Of a DNA stretch of 64,000 bases, positions 12,701 through 22,759 are shown piece after piece. Numbering within the stretch: the first letter of the stretch is position 1; each line of letters opens with the position of its first letter. Source of the DNA: Stenopsyche tienmushanensis (Eukaryota; Arthropoda; Insecta; Trichoptera; Stenopsychidae). A model generated the notes under the pieces. That model ran no database searches, had not been told where the DNA came from, and was given only the letters and a program-made list of their open reading frames with translations. Location: the NCBI GenBank assembly GCA_008973525.1, contig WACJ01000075.1:1116001-1180000 (forward strand). The letters are read 5' to 3'. The position numbers and the translations under genes are program-made.

Positions 12701-15700
12701 TACTGAGCGAGCGAGTATAATCTGAATGTTTTGTTCCTTTATTTTTTAATCTATTTAACAGTTCTGAGGAAGTTAGCTTCCGAACCATCGTAACACTTAT
12801 AGCATAGTTTTTACTAAAGTCAGTTGCCCAACTGACAGTCAGGGTATTAACAACAGTAGGACTCAATTTAAGAAGTGAAGTAATATTTACTGGCCGAGGT
12901 GGGCGCTTTGGTTCAACTCCAGGTTTGTTTGTTGGAATAGGATTCTAAAATATTTGTATGAAAAATTCATTGTGGAAAGAGAAAAAATAAACTTTATTAA
13001 ATACATATAAATAAATCTTACTGGAAGAGGACACATCTTCCCGTTTACTTTAACTCCGCAGTTAGGAGGAAAATAGTCTTCTTGATCACAAGAAGTTTCT
13101 ACCAGACAAAACCGTAATTGTACCTAAAACGAAATTTAAATTAATGTAATGATAAAAAAATGGATAAATACTTTGATTACTCATAATTATTAAGATGAAA
13201 CTTCATAGACTTTTCTAGGGATAAAAGATCTTTTTATATGGCAGTTTTCTATTAGTTTCCATATATCGAGACGATCATTCAAAAACATTAATGCTTTCGA
13301 TCTCCTGTATATTAGGTAAAGCGAAAAGAAATGTCAATTTTTTGGTTGCGTGCTTTGCCGTCAGTTTGCCTCGGATTGCTGTCAAGTGAATACGTTAGGG
13401 TTGGTATCATTTTGAAGTTCTGTTGTTTGTCTTACTTTTTCAAATATTTTAATATTTTTTTTAGTGAAAATGTCCAAGCCAAAATTTGATGAGACACATG
13501 TTTACTGTTTTTATTCGACAAATGATTAAAATCAAAAGAGGCTATCCAGAGCATCTGTGATACATATGGGGACATATTGAATAGTCGAAAATACGATAGA
13601 AGGTTCAAAAAATTCAAAGTGGCGACAGAGATTTGAAAAATAAACCAAAATTATGACGACCTCTAAAAATCGATGACGTGTCAAATTCTCTGGTATCGGC
13701 TGTCCCTGATCGACAGTAAAAGACCATTTGAAAAGATTCGGGGGGGAAAAACATAGACAGGGAATTTGGGTACCGCACGAGATGTCATCAACGGATAACC
13801 ATTTGTTCACTATTGTCCAGGTATGAAACCGATCCATTTTTAAGAAGGATCGTTATTGAGGATGAGATTCATCTACAACAGCCCGAGAAGGAAAAAACAC
13901 TGGCTTTCTTCGAATCAAGTACCTGTTTCTATCCCTCGACCGGAAAAGGGCTAAAAATAATTTATTTCTATTCCACTATTCAAAAAATGTATAACTACTA
14001 AAGGAAAATAAATATTAACACAGTATATACCTGCACAATATTTTCTAGCTTATTTGCAGAAGTTATTGTATCTCTTCCCATGGCTATATCAGTGGCTTGC
14101 TGTGGAGTCAAATAAAATGAAAACATAGCCTCTTGCACCCTTTGAGCTGAAGTAGGAAGGAGCGAAGAGGGTTTCATAATTTCAGCAAGTATATCATAAA
14201 ACGGTAATTTTTTCAGCCGTACATCAGGTAATACTGGGTATGTGGGCAGAGTGGCTTGTGGGACTTGCGTTTTTCCTGGAGTGTACTGATGGTACATACT
14301 TTGAGTATATAGCGCATTTGGACGAGGCTGAAAAAACAAAATTTAAAACAGTTTTCGTAAGTATAAAAATTAATATAGTCAAAATTCATACAGTAACCAA
14401 TGTTCATGATTCAGACTTTTGAATAATAACAATAAGCCCGCATTAGATCATTGAAGTATTTAAATAAAATGTATGAATAAAGTAAACATATTTCTACAAA
14501 CATTCAATAACTTTATACTTTTAATTCCATTTAAAATATAAAATTAAAAAAAAACAAAACATTTGTTGGTCCCGAGTTACAACGGTTGCTATGGTTTTAT
14601 ACCAGCAAAATTGATGTGATGAAACGTTCTTCATAATATGTTCGGTTAGCACCGGTTTGTAATCCAATCGCAAGACGGCATTCTGATGTTCGGTCAACTT
14701 ATGGGGGATCTGTCTATTGAATCCGGAGACACAGCTTCACCAGCTTACATGGGATTCCTATCTCTAACGTGGTCCTCCTCCTGGAGTTTTTCCCAGTTGA
14801 TATTGTCGTAAGCCTTGCAGAAATGTATAAATATGTGGTGAAAATGGACACCGAACGACCGACATGAGAACACATTAATTTATATGTATATGATTTTTAA
14901 TTACTTTATAATGTTAGTAATAAATGGGTTTTCAATCACATTTTGGTTTTTTAAAGGCAAGTTTATATTTAAAAGTTTACCTTAATCCGATATTTCAAAC
15001 CACCCAATAGACTCATTTTTAAGGATTAACTGCCGCCTTCGTTGCCTTAATGATGCTCCTGGTGACCATTCTTCATCGAGTGTTGCCAGAATGCAATGCT
15101 GGGCCACTTTGTGCCGTCGCTTGTCTGACAGTTAGTGTTGCCGTCTTTTCGGTTGATTGCAGAGTTGACTTCGGAGTATACGAGATCTCATGCGCAGATT
15201 GCAAGATGTCATATATTGGACAAACCAACAGACAAATCACCAGTTTCACAATTAGACTACAAATCGGCGCTAACTGAACACATGACGAAGAATGATCACC
15301 ACATCGATTTTGCTGGTACAAGAATTTTAGCGTCTCTCATAGTCGTCGTGCCAAAAAGTGTGTTGAGTGTTTCACCGACTTTCAAATTTTAAAGTTTTTC
15401 ATGGGAAATTTCAAGTATCAATTACAGCACATCTTTTGAGAACGACCTCAAAATATGCCATTCCAACCTTCTCTATTTGCAGAATCCTTTTACTATATTA
15501 TGGCTGCCATCTAACTTATCGTCTCTTTGTTTTTGTTAGCTTGGTCAATCATAGAGCAATTGGTCAAGCTTATCGATTGAAAATAAACAACAACCGACGG
15601 AAGATGTGCCACAGGTCGCATTGGATCGCTTGGAGTCTGTATTTATCTCGTCGGTTAGAGTATCATATCGCTATTCTAGTTAATCAATGCCCTTACTAAC

Positions 15701-15898
15701 AGATTTGGGCTCCGTGAGATACTTAACTGATTCATACTGGGCGACAATCATGTTAATATAAACATTATACTTACAACAACTGAATATGGATGTGGACCAT
15801 GTTGGTAAAGTGGTGGTTGAGGTGGAGCACGAGAAGATTCCTTTTGACCAGATCCAACTCCCACTCCGACGCCTGCGCCAGGCAAACTCTGACCTTGC
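9705..15898 (-). CDS. PIAS: PIAS-family E3 SUMO-protein ligase (Su(var)2-10-like), 5' end not found
   Basis: PIAS proteins are nuclear E3 ligases that bind Ubc9 and transfer SUMO to transcription factors and chromatin proteins. Eight coding exons: 15775-15898, 14031-14327, 13022-13123, 12704-12944, 12395-12629, 12143-12312, 11811-12047, 9705-9931; all have AG/GT borders and phases join without a stop, giving 543 visible residues. The order is a Pro/Gly-rich linker, then PINIT ([29 protein letters not shown]). SP-RING follows, with Cys/His ligands in [16 protein letters not shown] and [10 protein letters not shown]. An acidic SUMO-interaction motif [14 protein letters not shown] and a Ser/Pro-rich tail ending QPTQPHY complete it. 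The first visible exon starts with one base completing a split codon, so upstream exons exist; the expected N-terminal SAP domain was not found. It lies head-to-head with a paralogue at 34576-39875. The product call is firm; the true start is unknown. Confidence 0.93.
10020..10400 (+). repeat. Possible tRNA-derived SINE in PIAS intron
   Basis: Contains GGGTTCAAATCCAG, close to a pol III B box, about 40 bp after a weak A-box-like TAGATCTTGG, followed by a non-tRNA body. It sits in the last intron of the minus-strand PIAS gene. With no second copy seen in the window, this is tentative. Confidence 0.3.
13311..13995 (+). pseudogene. mariner transposase relic in PIAS intron
   Basis: Opens with TTAGGTAAAGCGAAAAGAAA, like a mariner inverted-repeat end. 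A broken transposase follows: [10 protein letters not shown] near 13469, then [11 protein letters not shown], then [17 protein letters not shown] at about 13820-13870, corresponding to the region around the first catalytic Asp (mariner TGDEKW, here EDEIH). Several stops and frame shifts interrupt it and the 3' end is missing. It lies opposite in strand to the host gene, in the intron between 13123 and 14031. It is an inactive Tc1/mariner copy. Confidence 0.7.
14640..14835 (-). pseudogene. Reverse transcriptase relic (palm motif A)
   Basis: On the minus strand a frame reads [15 protein letters not shown], matching the FxKAYDNIxW motif A of RT palms. Farther along comes [14 protein letters not shown], which resembles the tail seen again at 15238-15300 on the plus strand. 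Stops separate the pieces. It is a short decayed retroelement fragment. Confidence 0.5.
15140..15350 (+). pseudogene. Penelope-like element relic with GIY-YIG nuclease fragment
   Basis: The frame at 15164-15235 reads [20 protein letters not shown], the GIY-YIG pattern with a Cys pair. After a frame change it continues [20 protein letters not shown] and GTRILAS, typical of the segment after GIY-YIG in Penelope-type retroelements. The open frame is broken and the RT core is not contiguous. It sits in a large intron of the minus-strand PIAS gene. Confidence 0.6.
15505..15718 (+). repeat. Diverged repeat, partner of 28700-28890
   Basis: Shares TTTGTTTTTGTTA, TCAAGCTTAT, GATGTGCCACAGGTCG-like and CTCCGTGAG-like blocks, in order, with 28700-28890 on the same strand. 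Probably 3' noncoding sequence of the adjacent Penelope-like relic. Confidence 0.5.
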
Positions 15899-15971
15899 CT
15901 GAAAAAATATTTCAAAAGGATATAAAAAATATCATTTCATTACGAACTATATACATTTCTCCTCTTATTCA

Positions 15972-16384
15972 TAGGAAGGGATTACATCCAATTGGTCTCT
16001 ATCATACATTCACATCCTCGTTTGCTTGATATTGAAGGGTAGCATAACTTTCGAATGCTCACCCAGCAAGTCTCCTGGATAAATGTATAAAAGGGTGCTT
16101 AGGTGATAGTCTCGATAAAAATTTTAGGGGATTTGAAAATACTGAACAGTATTCCTTGGAGACGAATTTGTTGATTCTACAGAAAAGGGCTTTCTGGAGT
16201 ACAAAGAAGCCAGTTCCTCTTTTCCTCGCGCAGGTGTTGTGCCAAGCTAGATTGAAGTCCTATGTAACGCAAAAGTAAATCTCGGATTCGCTTCTACATT
16301 TACCGAGGTTGTCTCCCGGGGACATGCATCCTATTCAAGCAAATTCAAGACTTCAGGTTGATCCTCCCAGTGCGGTGATTAATG
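15972..16384 (+). repeat. Dispersed repeat R1, copy B (core only)
   Basis: Begins ATAGGAAGGGATTACATCCA and ends near CCCAGTGCGGTGATT, following the block order of copy A with internal small indels. It lies 70 bp upstream of the first visible exon of the minus-strand PIAS gene. Confidence 0.7.
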
Positions 16385-16639
16385 AGTCATACAAGCACTG
16401 ATATATTAGGTAATGAAAATTATTAGAAATCATGAGCAACAGAAAATATAAAATATAATTAAATTAACAGGAATTTAATGATTGTTGTCATTTTGAACAA
16501 TGATTGTATTTTGTCTGACAAATAATCTATTGAAAGAATGCAGATTTGAGTTTTTTAAAGATAACAAAATTAATTTTGGATAGAAAAATATTGTACGGCA
16601 GTAACCATTAAACTCCCAAATTCATCTATTTTATGTTTT

Positions 16640-17165
16640 TGTGATACAAACGACATTGTGGCTAAGTTTATGTTGGAAGCTTTGGCGTCTATTGATGGAG
16701 GTACTTTTGGAATGACAAAAACAAAATATATGATGATATCGAGGGTGAATGTTGGAAGTTTAACCTCCACAAGTGTCAATGATAAAAATATTAGAAAAAG
16801 TTTGGAAATTCAAATATTTTGGATTCAAAATCTCAAGGAAAAAAATATAATAAGCGATGAGATAATCTATAGAAATCAGCAAAACATTTTCGGATCTCCT
16901 CAGGATCAAACCTCAGGTATTGAAGTCATTGGATCAGCAGGATATATACGACAAATCATCAAATGCCAGAATTTGTCTGAACCTCCGTTGGGCAGAACAT
17001 GTAGACCAAGAGCCGTCTCAACAAATCAGAATCAAGTTGCAGCCGATCATTGGGAAGACCTCATCTATGCTACTATCTCAACTAAGACGTCACACGTCTG
17101 GGTCAGAGTAATTCAAGGAAGAAAGCTCAGGACAGATAGAAATTGTAAGACGTATCATCAGTGAC
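16640..17165 (+). pseudogene. Non-LTR retroelement fragment (uncertain)
   Basis: An uninterrupted 168-codon frame (16658-17164) contains KTKYMMISRVN, like the NxxKTKYM segment after the RT catalytic box of RTE/Jockey-type elements. The rest shows no firm motif. A neighbouring frame reads LRWAEHVDQEP, like the RWAGHV tail of such elements. I read this as decayed non-LTR sequence, not a host gene. Confidence 0.4.
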
Positions 17166-17239
17166 TGAAAATCTCTAATATAACTCTTTTTTTTAATCTT
17201 ATATTGTAACAGATGGACATAACTATAACTAAAAATATA

Positions 17240-17482
17240 CATATAACAGTTTGATACATTAAAATGTAACAAAAACAATGGGTTTTTTTCGACGAAACCT
17301 GCTGTTGCATCTTTGCTAACATATTGGATATTCTTGGCTGCAGTGCAATTCGATTTTATTGAGGACATGGACGAAAATACTTTTTCGCATGGATAGGTTG
17401 TTGAAAATGATGTTAATAAATTTATAGCTTTACAGCTTAAAGATGGATATTCATCTTCCACTGATATCCAAAACTGAGACAA
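17240..17482 (-). pseudogene. hAT transposase C-terminal dimerisation domain relic (ZBED5-like)
   Basis: Minus-strand frame reads FWISVEDEYPSLSCKAINLL then FSTTYPCEKVFSSMSSIKSN. This is the characteristic end of hAT transposases of the ZBED5/Charlie type (FW..V..EYP.L...A...L.PF.TTY.CE..FS....IK). The N-terminal BED finger and catalytic parts are absent, so this is a 3' remnant. Confidence 0.7.
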
Positions 17483-17685
17483 TGTTAATGTTTTGTGTCT
17501 GGATATCAGGTGGCATCCGAAGACAATTCTATTAATTATTCTTTTTCTCTACTCGTAAGAGTTCATAAAATGACGTCCTCCATGAAGGGATTATTAATCC
17601 AAAGATTTCATTTCATTCAGACTGGCATTGGCCAGTAATTAAAAATTCTTGCTAAAGTGGAAACATTTATAAATCCTCTTTTTGT

Positions 17686-18545
17686 ATGCGACAATCCCAA
17701 ATAAGTGGGGAAATCCCGGAGACTTGGAATAGGAGTATATTCATATTATTTTTTAAAAAAGGAGACAAGTCACTGCTCAAGAACTACCGACCAATTTCCC
17801 TTCTCTCTGATGTACATAAAGTATTTTTTAGAAATATAAATAATAAGCTGACAAGTCAATTAGACGCATTTCAACCTCAAGAGCAGACTGGATTTAGAAA
17901 AGGCTTCAGTACTATTGATCATATCCACACTCACACACACAAACAATTAATTTAAAAATGAAAATGGATATAACGAAAGCCATGATAAATAGTCACAATT
18001 CTCGGACCCTTGGGACGATATCTATATCCATTGGGGGAACGCAAATTGAGTTTGTAAATGAATACCTGGTACAAATAATGCAATTAGGATGCCAGAACTT
18101 CTCTAAAGAAATCGACAGACGTATACAACTGGGATGGACAGCATTTGGAAAATTTAAGTACATTTTTAAAGCGAAAATTCCGCAGTGCTTAAAAACCAAG
18201 GTATTTAACCAATGCATCCTCCCAGTTACGGCTCGAGGAACATAGCAGCAGGTCTTTCACACAAAATAAAGGTCGTCCAATGTGCCATGGAAAGATCTAT
18301 GCTCGGAGCATCTTTAAAAAATAAAATCAGAAATGAGAATATCCAAAGAAGAACTAAAGTAGTGGACGCTACTAAAAGAATTGGCACACTTGAGTGGCAA
18401 TGGGCGAGACACATCTGCTGAAGAGACGACGGTCGATGGAAAAGTATTGGAGTGGCAACTAAGAGCGGGCCAACGAAGTGTTGGCTGACCCCCTGCAAGA
18501 TGGACTGACGACATCAGAAGAATAGCAGGGTGCAGGAGCAAAGAC
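17686..18545 (+). pseudogene. RTE-like non-LTR retrotransposon relic
   Basis: Three consecutive broken frames. The first is an RT finger segment: IPETWNRS, FKKGDKSLLKNYRPISLLS, QEQTGFRKGFSTIDHI (17710-17930). The second (17958-18245) is the thumb/C-terminal part, with CLKTKVFNQCILPV. The third has KIRNENIQRRTKVVDATKRI, LEWQWARHIC and DDGRWKS (18330-18450), matching the conserved C-terminal tail of insect RTE-like elements. The palm with its YxDD box is deleted. No endonuclease is seen, consistent with 5' truncation. Confidence 0.75.
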
Positions 18546-18560
18546 TAAATATGTTCGCTA

Positions 18561-18737
18561 TACAGTGAAACCTCGATTTTACGTTTTCCAAGGGACCCTG
18601 AAAAAAAAACGGTAATTGCGGGAAACGGTGAATGCGGGAAAGCTTCAAATAATAATAGTTTGACGGGACTATAAAAAATGAACGGTCCATCCGGGAAAAC
18701 GTATTATGCGGGAACGGTTTATCGAGGTTCCACTGTA
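18561..18737 (+). mobile_element. pogo/Tigger-type MITE with TA target duplications
   Basis: Left end TACAGTGAAACCTCGATTTT and right end (reverse complement) TACAGTGGAACCTCGATAAA form terminal inverted repeats flanked by TA. The 177-bp length, lack of coding sequence and a GCGGGAAACGGT-type interior fit a short non-autonomous pogo/Tigger element. It lies just past the RTE-like relic. Confidence 0.8.
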
Positions 18738-18768
18738 TATGCGAGTTTACTCATCTTCGAATTTACAG

Positions 18769-19579
18769 ATTAAATACATAAATACTCTTTTAACAGCAAG
18801 CGGATACTCAGTTTATCTACTATTTATTGCTACTTTTATAAATCATGGCTTGCTTGTCACTCGCTATCTTTTACATAGTCGACCCTACCCAACAATATGG
18901 AGCATGATGAATCTTACCGGTTCTGAGCCAAGAAGCTTTAGAAACAGAATAAGAACAAGAAGAACATCAAATAGACGGCCTTGTGGAGAGGCATATGAAG
19001 AACTTCACTTTGCAATGTTAAAAGCATTGTCTTCCGTTGCCTTCTATATTGTTTTGAAATCGCCGAACTGAGAGGATCATCCTGAAATAGGAAAGCATTC
19101 AGTCTCGAATTCGGTCGGGTAAGTTGCACGTGGATGGGGAGACACCCTCAGTTGGTGTAGGAGCGATTCCGAGATGCACTTAAGCGTCACGTATGCCTTC
19201 ACCTTAGCCCGGCAACGCCCTAGCGAGGAAAGGTGGGACTGAACTCTGCACTGCAGAAATCTCTTTCCAATAGAATTATAAAGGTCATCTAGAATAGTTT
19301 TCCACTATCTCCCGAAGAAAACTACTCAGTCTTTACAAACCTCCCGCACTCCGTATCGAGACGTTGCGAAAGTGTTCGTCAATACGTTCATTCAGGAGAC
19401 CCGCTGGGTGAGAGTTCTAAATGAGACACGGTGGTAATGCTACCTTCAATATCGAGCGAATGAGGAGGTGAATGTATGGTAAAGACGAGATGGATGTAAC
19501 CCATTCCTGTGAATGGATATTGAAGAGGTCCATAGTTCTGCAATGGACTGTTTGTGATTGCACTAAGATGATAATGATG
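18769..19579 (-). repeat. Dispersed repeat R1, copy C (long form, inverted)
   Basis: Reverse complement of copy A over about 0.8 kb, including the 3' extension (AACAGCAAGCGGATACTCAG, CGACCCTACCCAACAATATG). On the minus strand a frame of 92 codons (19388-19666) starts upstream of the repeat with SDDTQLNDSLQNGPMVQLDP and then enters the repeat frame ending GSPE. The function is unknown. Confidence 0.75.
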
Positions 19580-20389
19580 AAAACTCTTCCATTCATCGTT
19601 CGTAGGGTCGAGTTGGACCATGGGACCGTTTTGGAGTGAATCATTTAGCTGAGTATCATCTGACATCAGCTAGCTATCAAACTGACTGGATTTATTGAAA
19701 TTTTGCATACTGTTTACGGCCCGGAGGAATTTCTCTGCGGCCCAGCATAGGGCTGTGGATCACTGGTTGGGTAAGATACATCACTGTTATTTTTATATTT
19801 ATTTATATTGACAAATAGAATGCAAGAAATATTACTATAAATGTGAATGGAATGTATCATATGGAAAATTGTGTTTAAAAATTTGATTTATGAACAAATT
19901 TCCAGAAATAACACATCACTCAATAAGTTCATAGGACTTTTTTTTTAGAAGTTGTGAAAAAGCAACCCCAAATTAAGAAGAAAAACATTTAAAGTGGGAA
20001 AAATATGAACATATTGAGTGATGTATTATTTTCTAAACCATGGTTTTTGTGGTATTTCTGAATGAACTTTCATAATTTGAGATAGTATATTTGTCGCTTA
20101 CAATTTTTTAAAGAAATTTAGCTATATTTTTTATTAAGCACTAAAAGAAAAAGAAAAAACAAGCAAATAAATCCACTACGTAAATCATTTCCAAAATAAT
20201 ATTTTAAAGTTCAACAGTCATTTTCTCCGGAATCCAGGCTGACGACGCCTGTCCTAAATGATACTTGGGTGTACTTAAAAAAATACAAAAAATGCCATCA
20301 GGTCAGAGTATTTAAGGAAAAGATTCGAAACACGATTATCTTAATGCATTGAACAGAACGGAGGTCACCTTAATGATATATTTTTTAAA

Positions 20390-20512
20390 ACATAATTAAA
20401 ACTTTAAATGTCTCTCTGTAACATGGAAAATAATTAAGCCGATATCTCCTATACTGTTTGTGTTATTCATTTTTAAAATAAGGTAATTTCCCTGCCGCAT
20501 CATGTATACATA
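20390..20512 (+). repeat. Transposon terminal fragment related to 32058-32275
   Basis: Shares TTTAAATGTCTCTCTGTAAC, CTGATATCTC-like and CTGTTTGTGTTATTCATTTT blocks with 32190-32265. It ends in AAGGTAATTTCCCTGCCGCA, the inverted form of GCGGCAGGGAAACTTCCTTA at 32060. This suggests the two ends of one inverted-repeat DNA transposon family. Confidence 0.5.
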
Positions 20513-20654
20513 TTTGATATGAATACCTTTAAATGAAGATAATTGAAAATTTTAAAAATTTATATTGAAGATTGATCCTCGATTGAAATGATTTTTTTGG
20601 AGATGAAATAAATTATTAAATTGAATAAAAAACGATCAGTGAGATTTAATAGTT

Positions 20655-21240
20655 AGGTTTGGATTATTCCCGGCTCCCCCTCCTCCATAAAATTTTTAAG
20701 CGCGAAACGGGGATGTCAATCGACACCCACGATTCTCAAATTGCAGAATCAAACAATTGAGTGACAGATGAAGAAACGTGGAGCTGTCGCTGCGGACGGT
20801 TTTACAGTTGGACACTCGGCGTCGGATGTGTTAAGTTACACCGCGTCCGAAGCCGATTTACGTCGAGGGACTTCAGCGGCAACCGCAAATATCCCAACGA
20901 AAGCCGAAAATTGAGCATAAAATTCGGACCCGGCGAAGTTATCCCGTTGCGAACGAAGTGATCGAGGAGTGCCTTTGAGATCTCAGAGGCGCTTTTGAAA
21001 GGAGTCGGATGTCAGAGCGGACGAGGGTGGCAATTTGAAAAGGCGCCCCGCCCAAAGCCGAGGGCGAAGCCACGAAAAACTCACCATGATATCGCGTTAT
21101 TATAGTCGTAGTAGCGGCTCATATCGCCGCGCGACCCGCGCCGCCTCCTTTTTCTAATCACATATACACACCGCCAGGGTTGCCAGCTGACTGTTCTCTC
21201 CAGCCATATTTGACGGCTGACAAGTGCGAGCCTTCGCGGC
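20655..21240. promoter_or_regulatory. GC- and CpG-rich island, possible promoter region
   Basis: Clear local rise in G+C with many CpG dinucleotides in an AT-rich window. On the minus strand an ATG directly followed by a strong donor (ATG|GTGAGT, 21087-21080) lies inside it. It could be the 5' region of the minus-strand PIAS gene, 4.8 kb downstream. No exon linking the two was found, so the assignment is inference. Confidence 0.35.
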
Positions 21241-21838
21241 CATCAAATTCCCACAATAAATTCCTAATTTTGACGTCGACTAAAATTTATTTACCATGCA
21301 TTTAAAACGCTTAATACACTCGGCATAATTTATTTTTCGTAATCGTTCATTAGATGCGTACAGATTAATTCATTTTAAGTTCAAATTATGCACATCAAAA
21401 TAATATGTTCATTTTTTCATAAATTAAAACCATTTTAATTTTAAAATATAAGTACAAAAAAAAGTGAATTACGAATTATAATCAATATAGAATGACATCG
21501 ATTGTAATTTAAGCATTCATAATAAATCTCATTATTAGCACGAAATGCAATCGCATTTGCATTAGGGTTGCCACATATAAATTATGAATGGCAATATGAA
21601 GAAATCAAACCTAGTAAAATTGACCTAAATGTTGGCAGTTCAAAGTCGATGAGGTGGAATTTTTATAATAAAAAAATAATCTTTAGCAAAAAACATTTTA
21701 CATTTTTTATAAAAAAATTTAGTCAATATTTTATGATTGTTATTGTAACTGCATAGATATTAGTTTCGGTTGTAAGTTTTTTCATATTTTTTTCGATTTC
21801 AAGAAAATCGAAAAAAACTGTGATGGGGTAGCAGACAT

Positions 21839-22751
21839 TTACGATTTTTTTTTTTGATAAAAAAATATTAAACTACAATCATTATATTGATAAAAACTTC
21901 CCATAGTGAACAATTGACATTTGGAGCAAATTGGAGTAATGGATAAAAAATTCATTACTGCCTTGAAAGTTTGTTTTATATTTACGGAAACCCAAATTTT
22001 TTCATTAGAACCGAAGCTTAATATGAGGTAGGAATTTGGTGGTCTAGATTCTAGATACAGAGTTACAGTTATTTTATTGTTGTTGTTTTGCACAATACAA
22101 GAAATAATATCTTTACTTTCATCAACAAAAGCTATTTTTTCCAATTCAACCTCCTGTTCATGCATATGGCTGTCGTCAATCACCTTTAAACTCTTTATAT
22201 CAGTATTTTCCTTGCGATTTTTGGCATTTCTGCAAGTGTAATGAAGCTGTTCTCAAACGCACGAATCAAGGGTCAATTTCAATTTGTCAAATGCCAATCT
22301 GGTTAATAACCTCCCCTTTTGTTGTTTTTAAAAGACATAATGAATATCGCGAAGGATCGTATAAATATATCAATTTAAACACGAAAAGTCTAAAAATGAT
22401 CTTCTGTTTTAACTATTTGAATGTAAAGCAGCGATTTTTTTTTTGTCAAAAATGCGGTGTAGCGATACATAGACGGTGAACTACAGTCAAAAATTGTATG
22501 TGTGAACATAACCACGTAACCAAAATCGAAATCAAAAAAATGACTGTTCAAAGGCCCGGTTTCAACAAACAAACATTTTATTATCTGTATCAGTTTAACG
22601 AGTTGGCGGACACGTCCGCATTAGTGTCCGTCAGAGCGTTAATAAACTCAAATAAGCTATTATTTTTTTGTAAAATTAATTATTAAAAAACACCACGATT
22701 TTACGACTCTTTAATAACACAAAAGTAAAAAACAAAATCTTACCTCGTCAT
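21839..22751 (-). CDS. Unrecognised two-exon gene candidate (132 aa)
   Basis: Exon 1 (22751-22744) encodes only ATG ACG AG and is followed by a good donor, GTAAGATTTT. Exon 2 (22229-21839) follows the acceptor TACACTTGCAG and restores the split codon (AG+A = Arg) with a frame open to the stop. The product has a basic start (MTR then NAKNRKENTDIKS) and an acidic segment (EQEVELEKIAFVDESKD). Next comes a probable beta-rich core (KITVTLYLESRPPNSYLILS, FGSNEKIWVSV) and a basic end. No family is recognised. Support is the matching splice phase and protein-like composition. Against it are the very short first coding exon and a Lys-rich end encoded by an A-run. It could be a decayed repeat ORF. Confidence 0.4.
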
Positions 22752-22759
22752 TTACAAAG

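Noticed and set aside
15073..15321. 82-codon minus-strand ORF
   Set aside because: Antisense shadow of the GIY-YIG relic.
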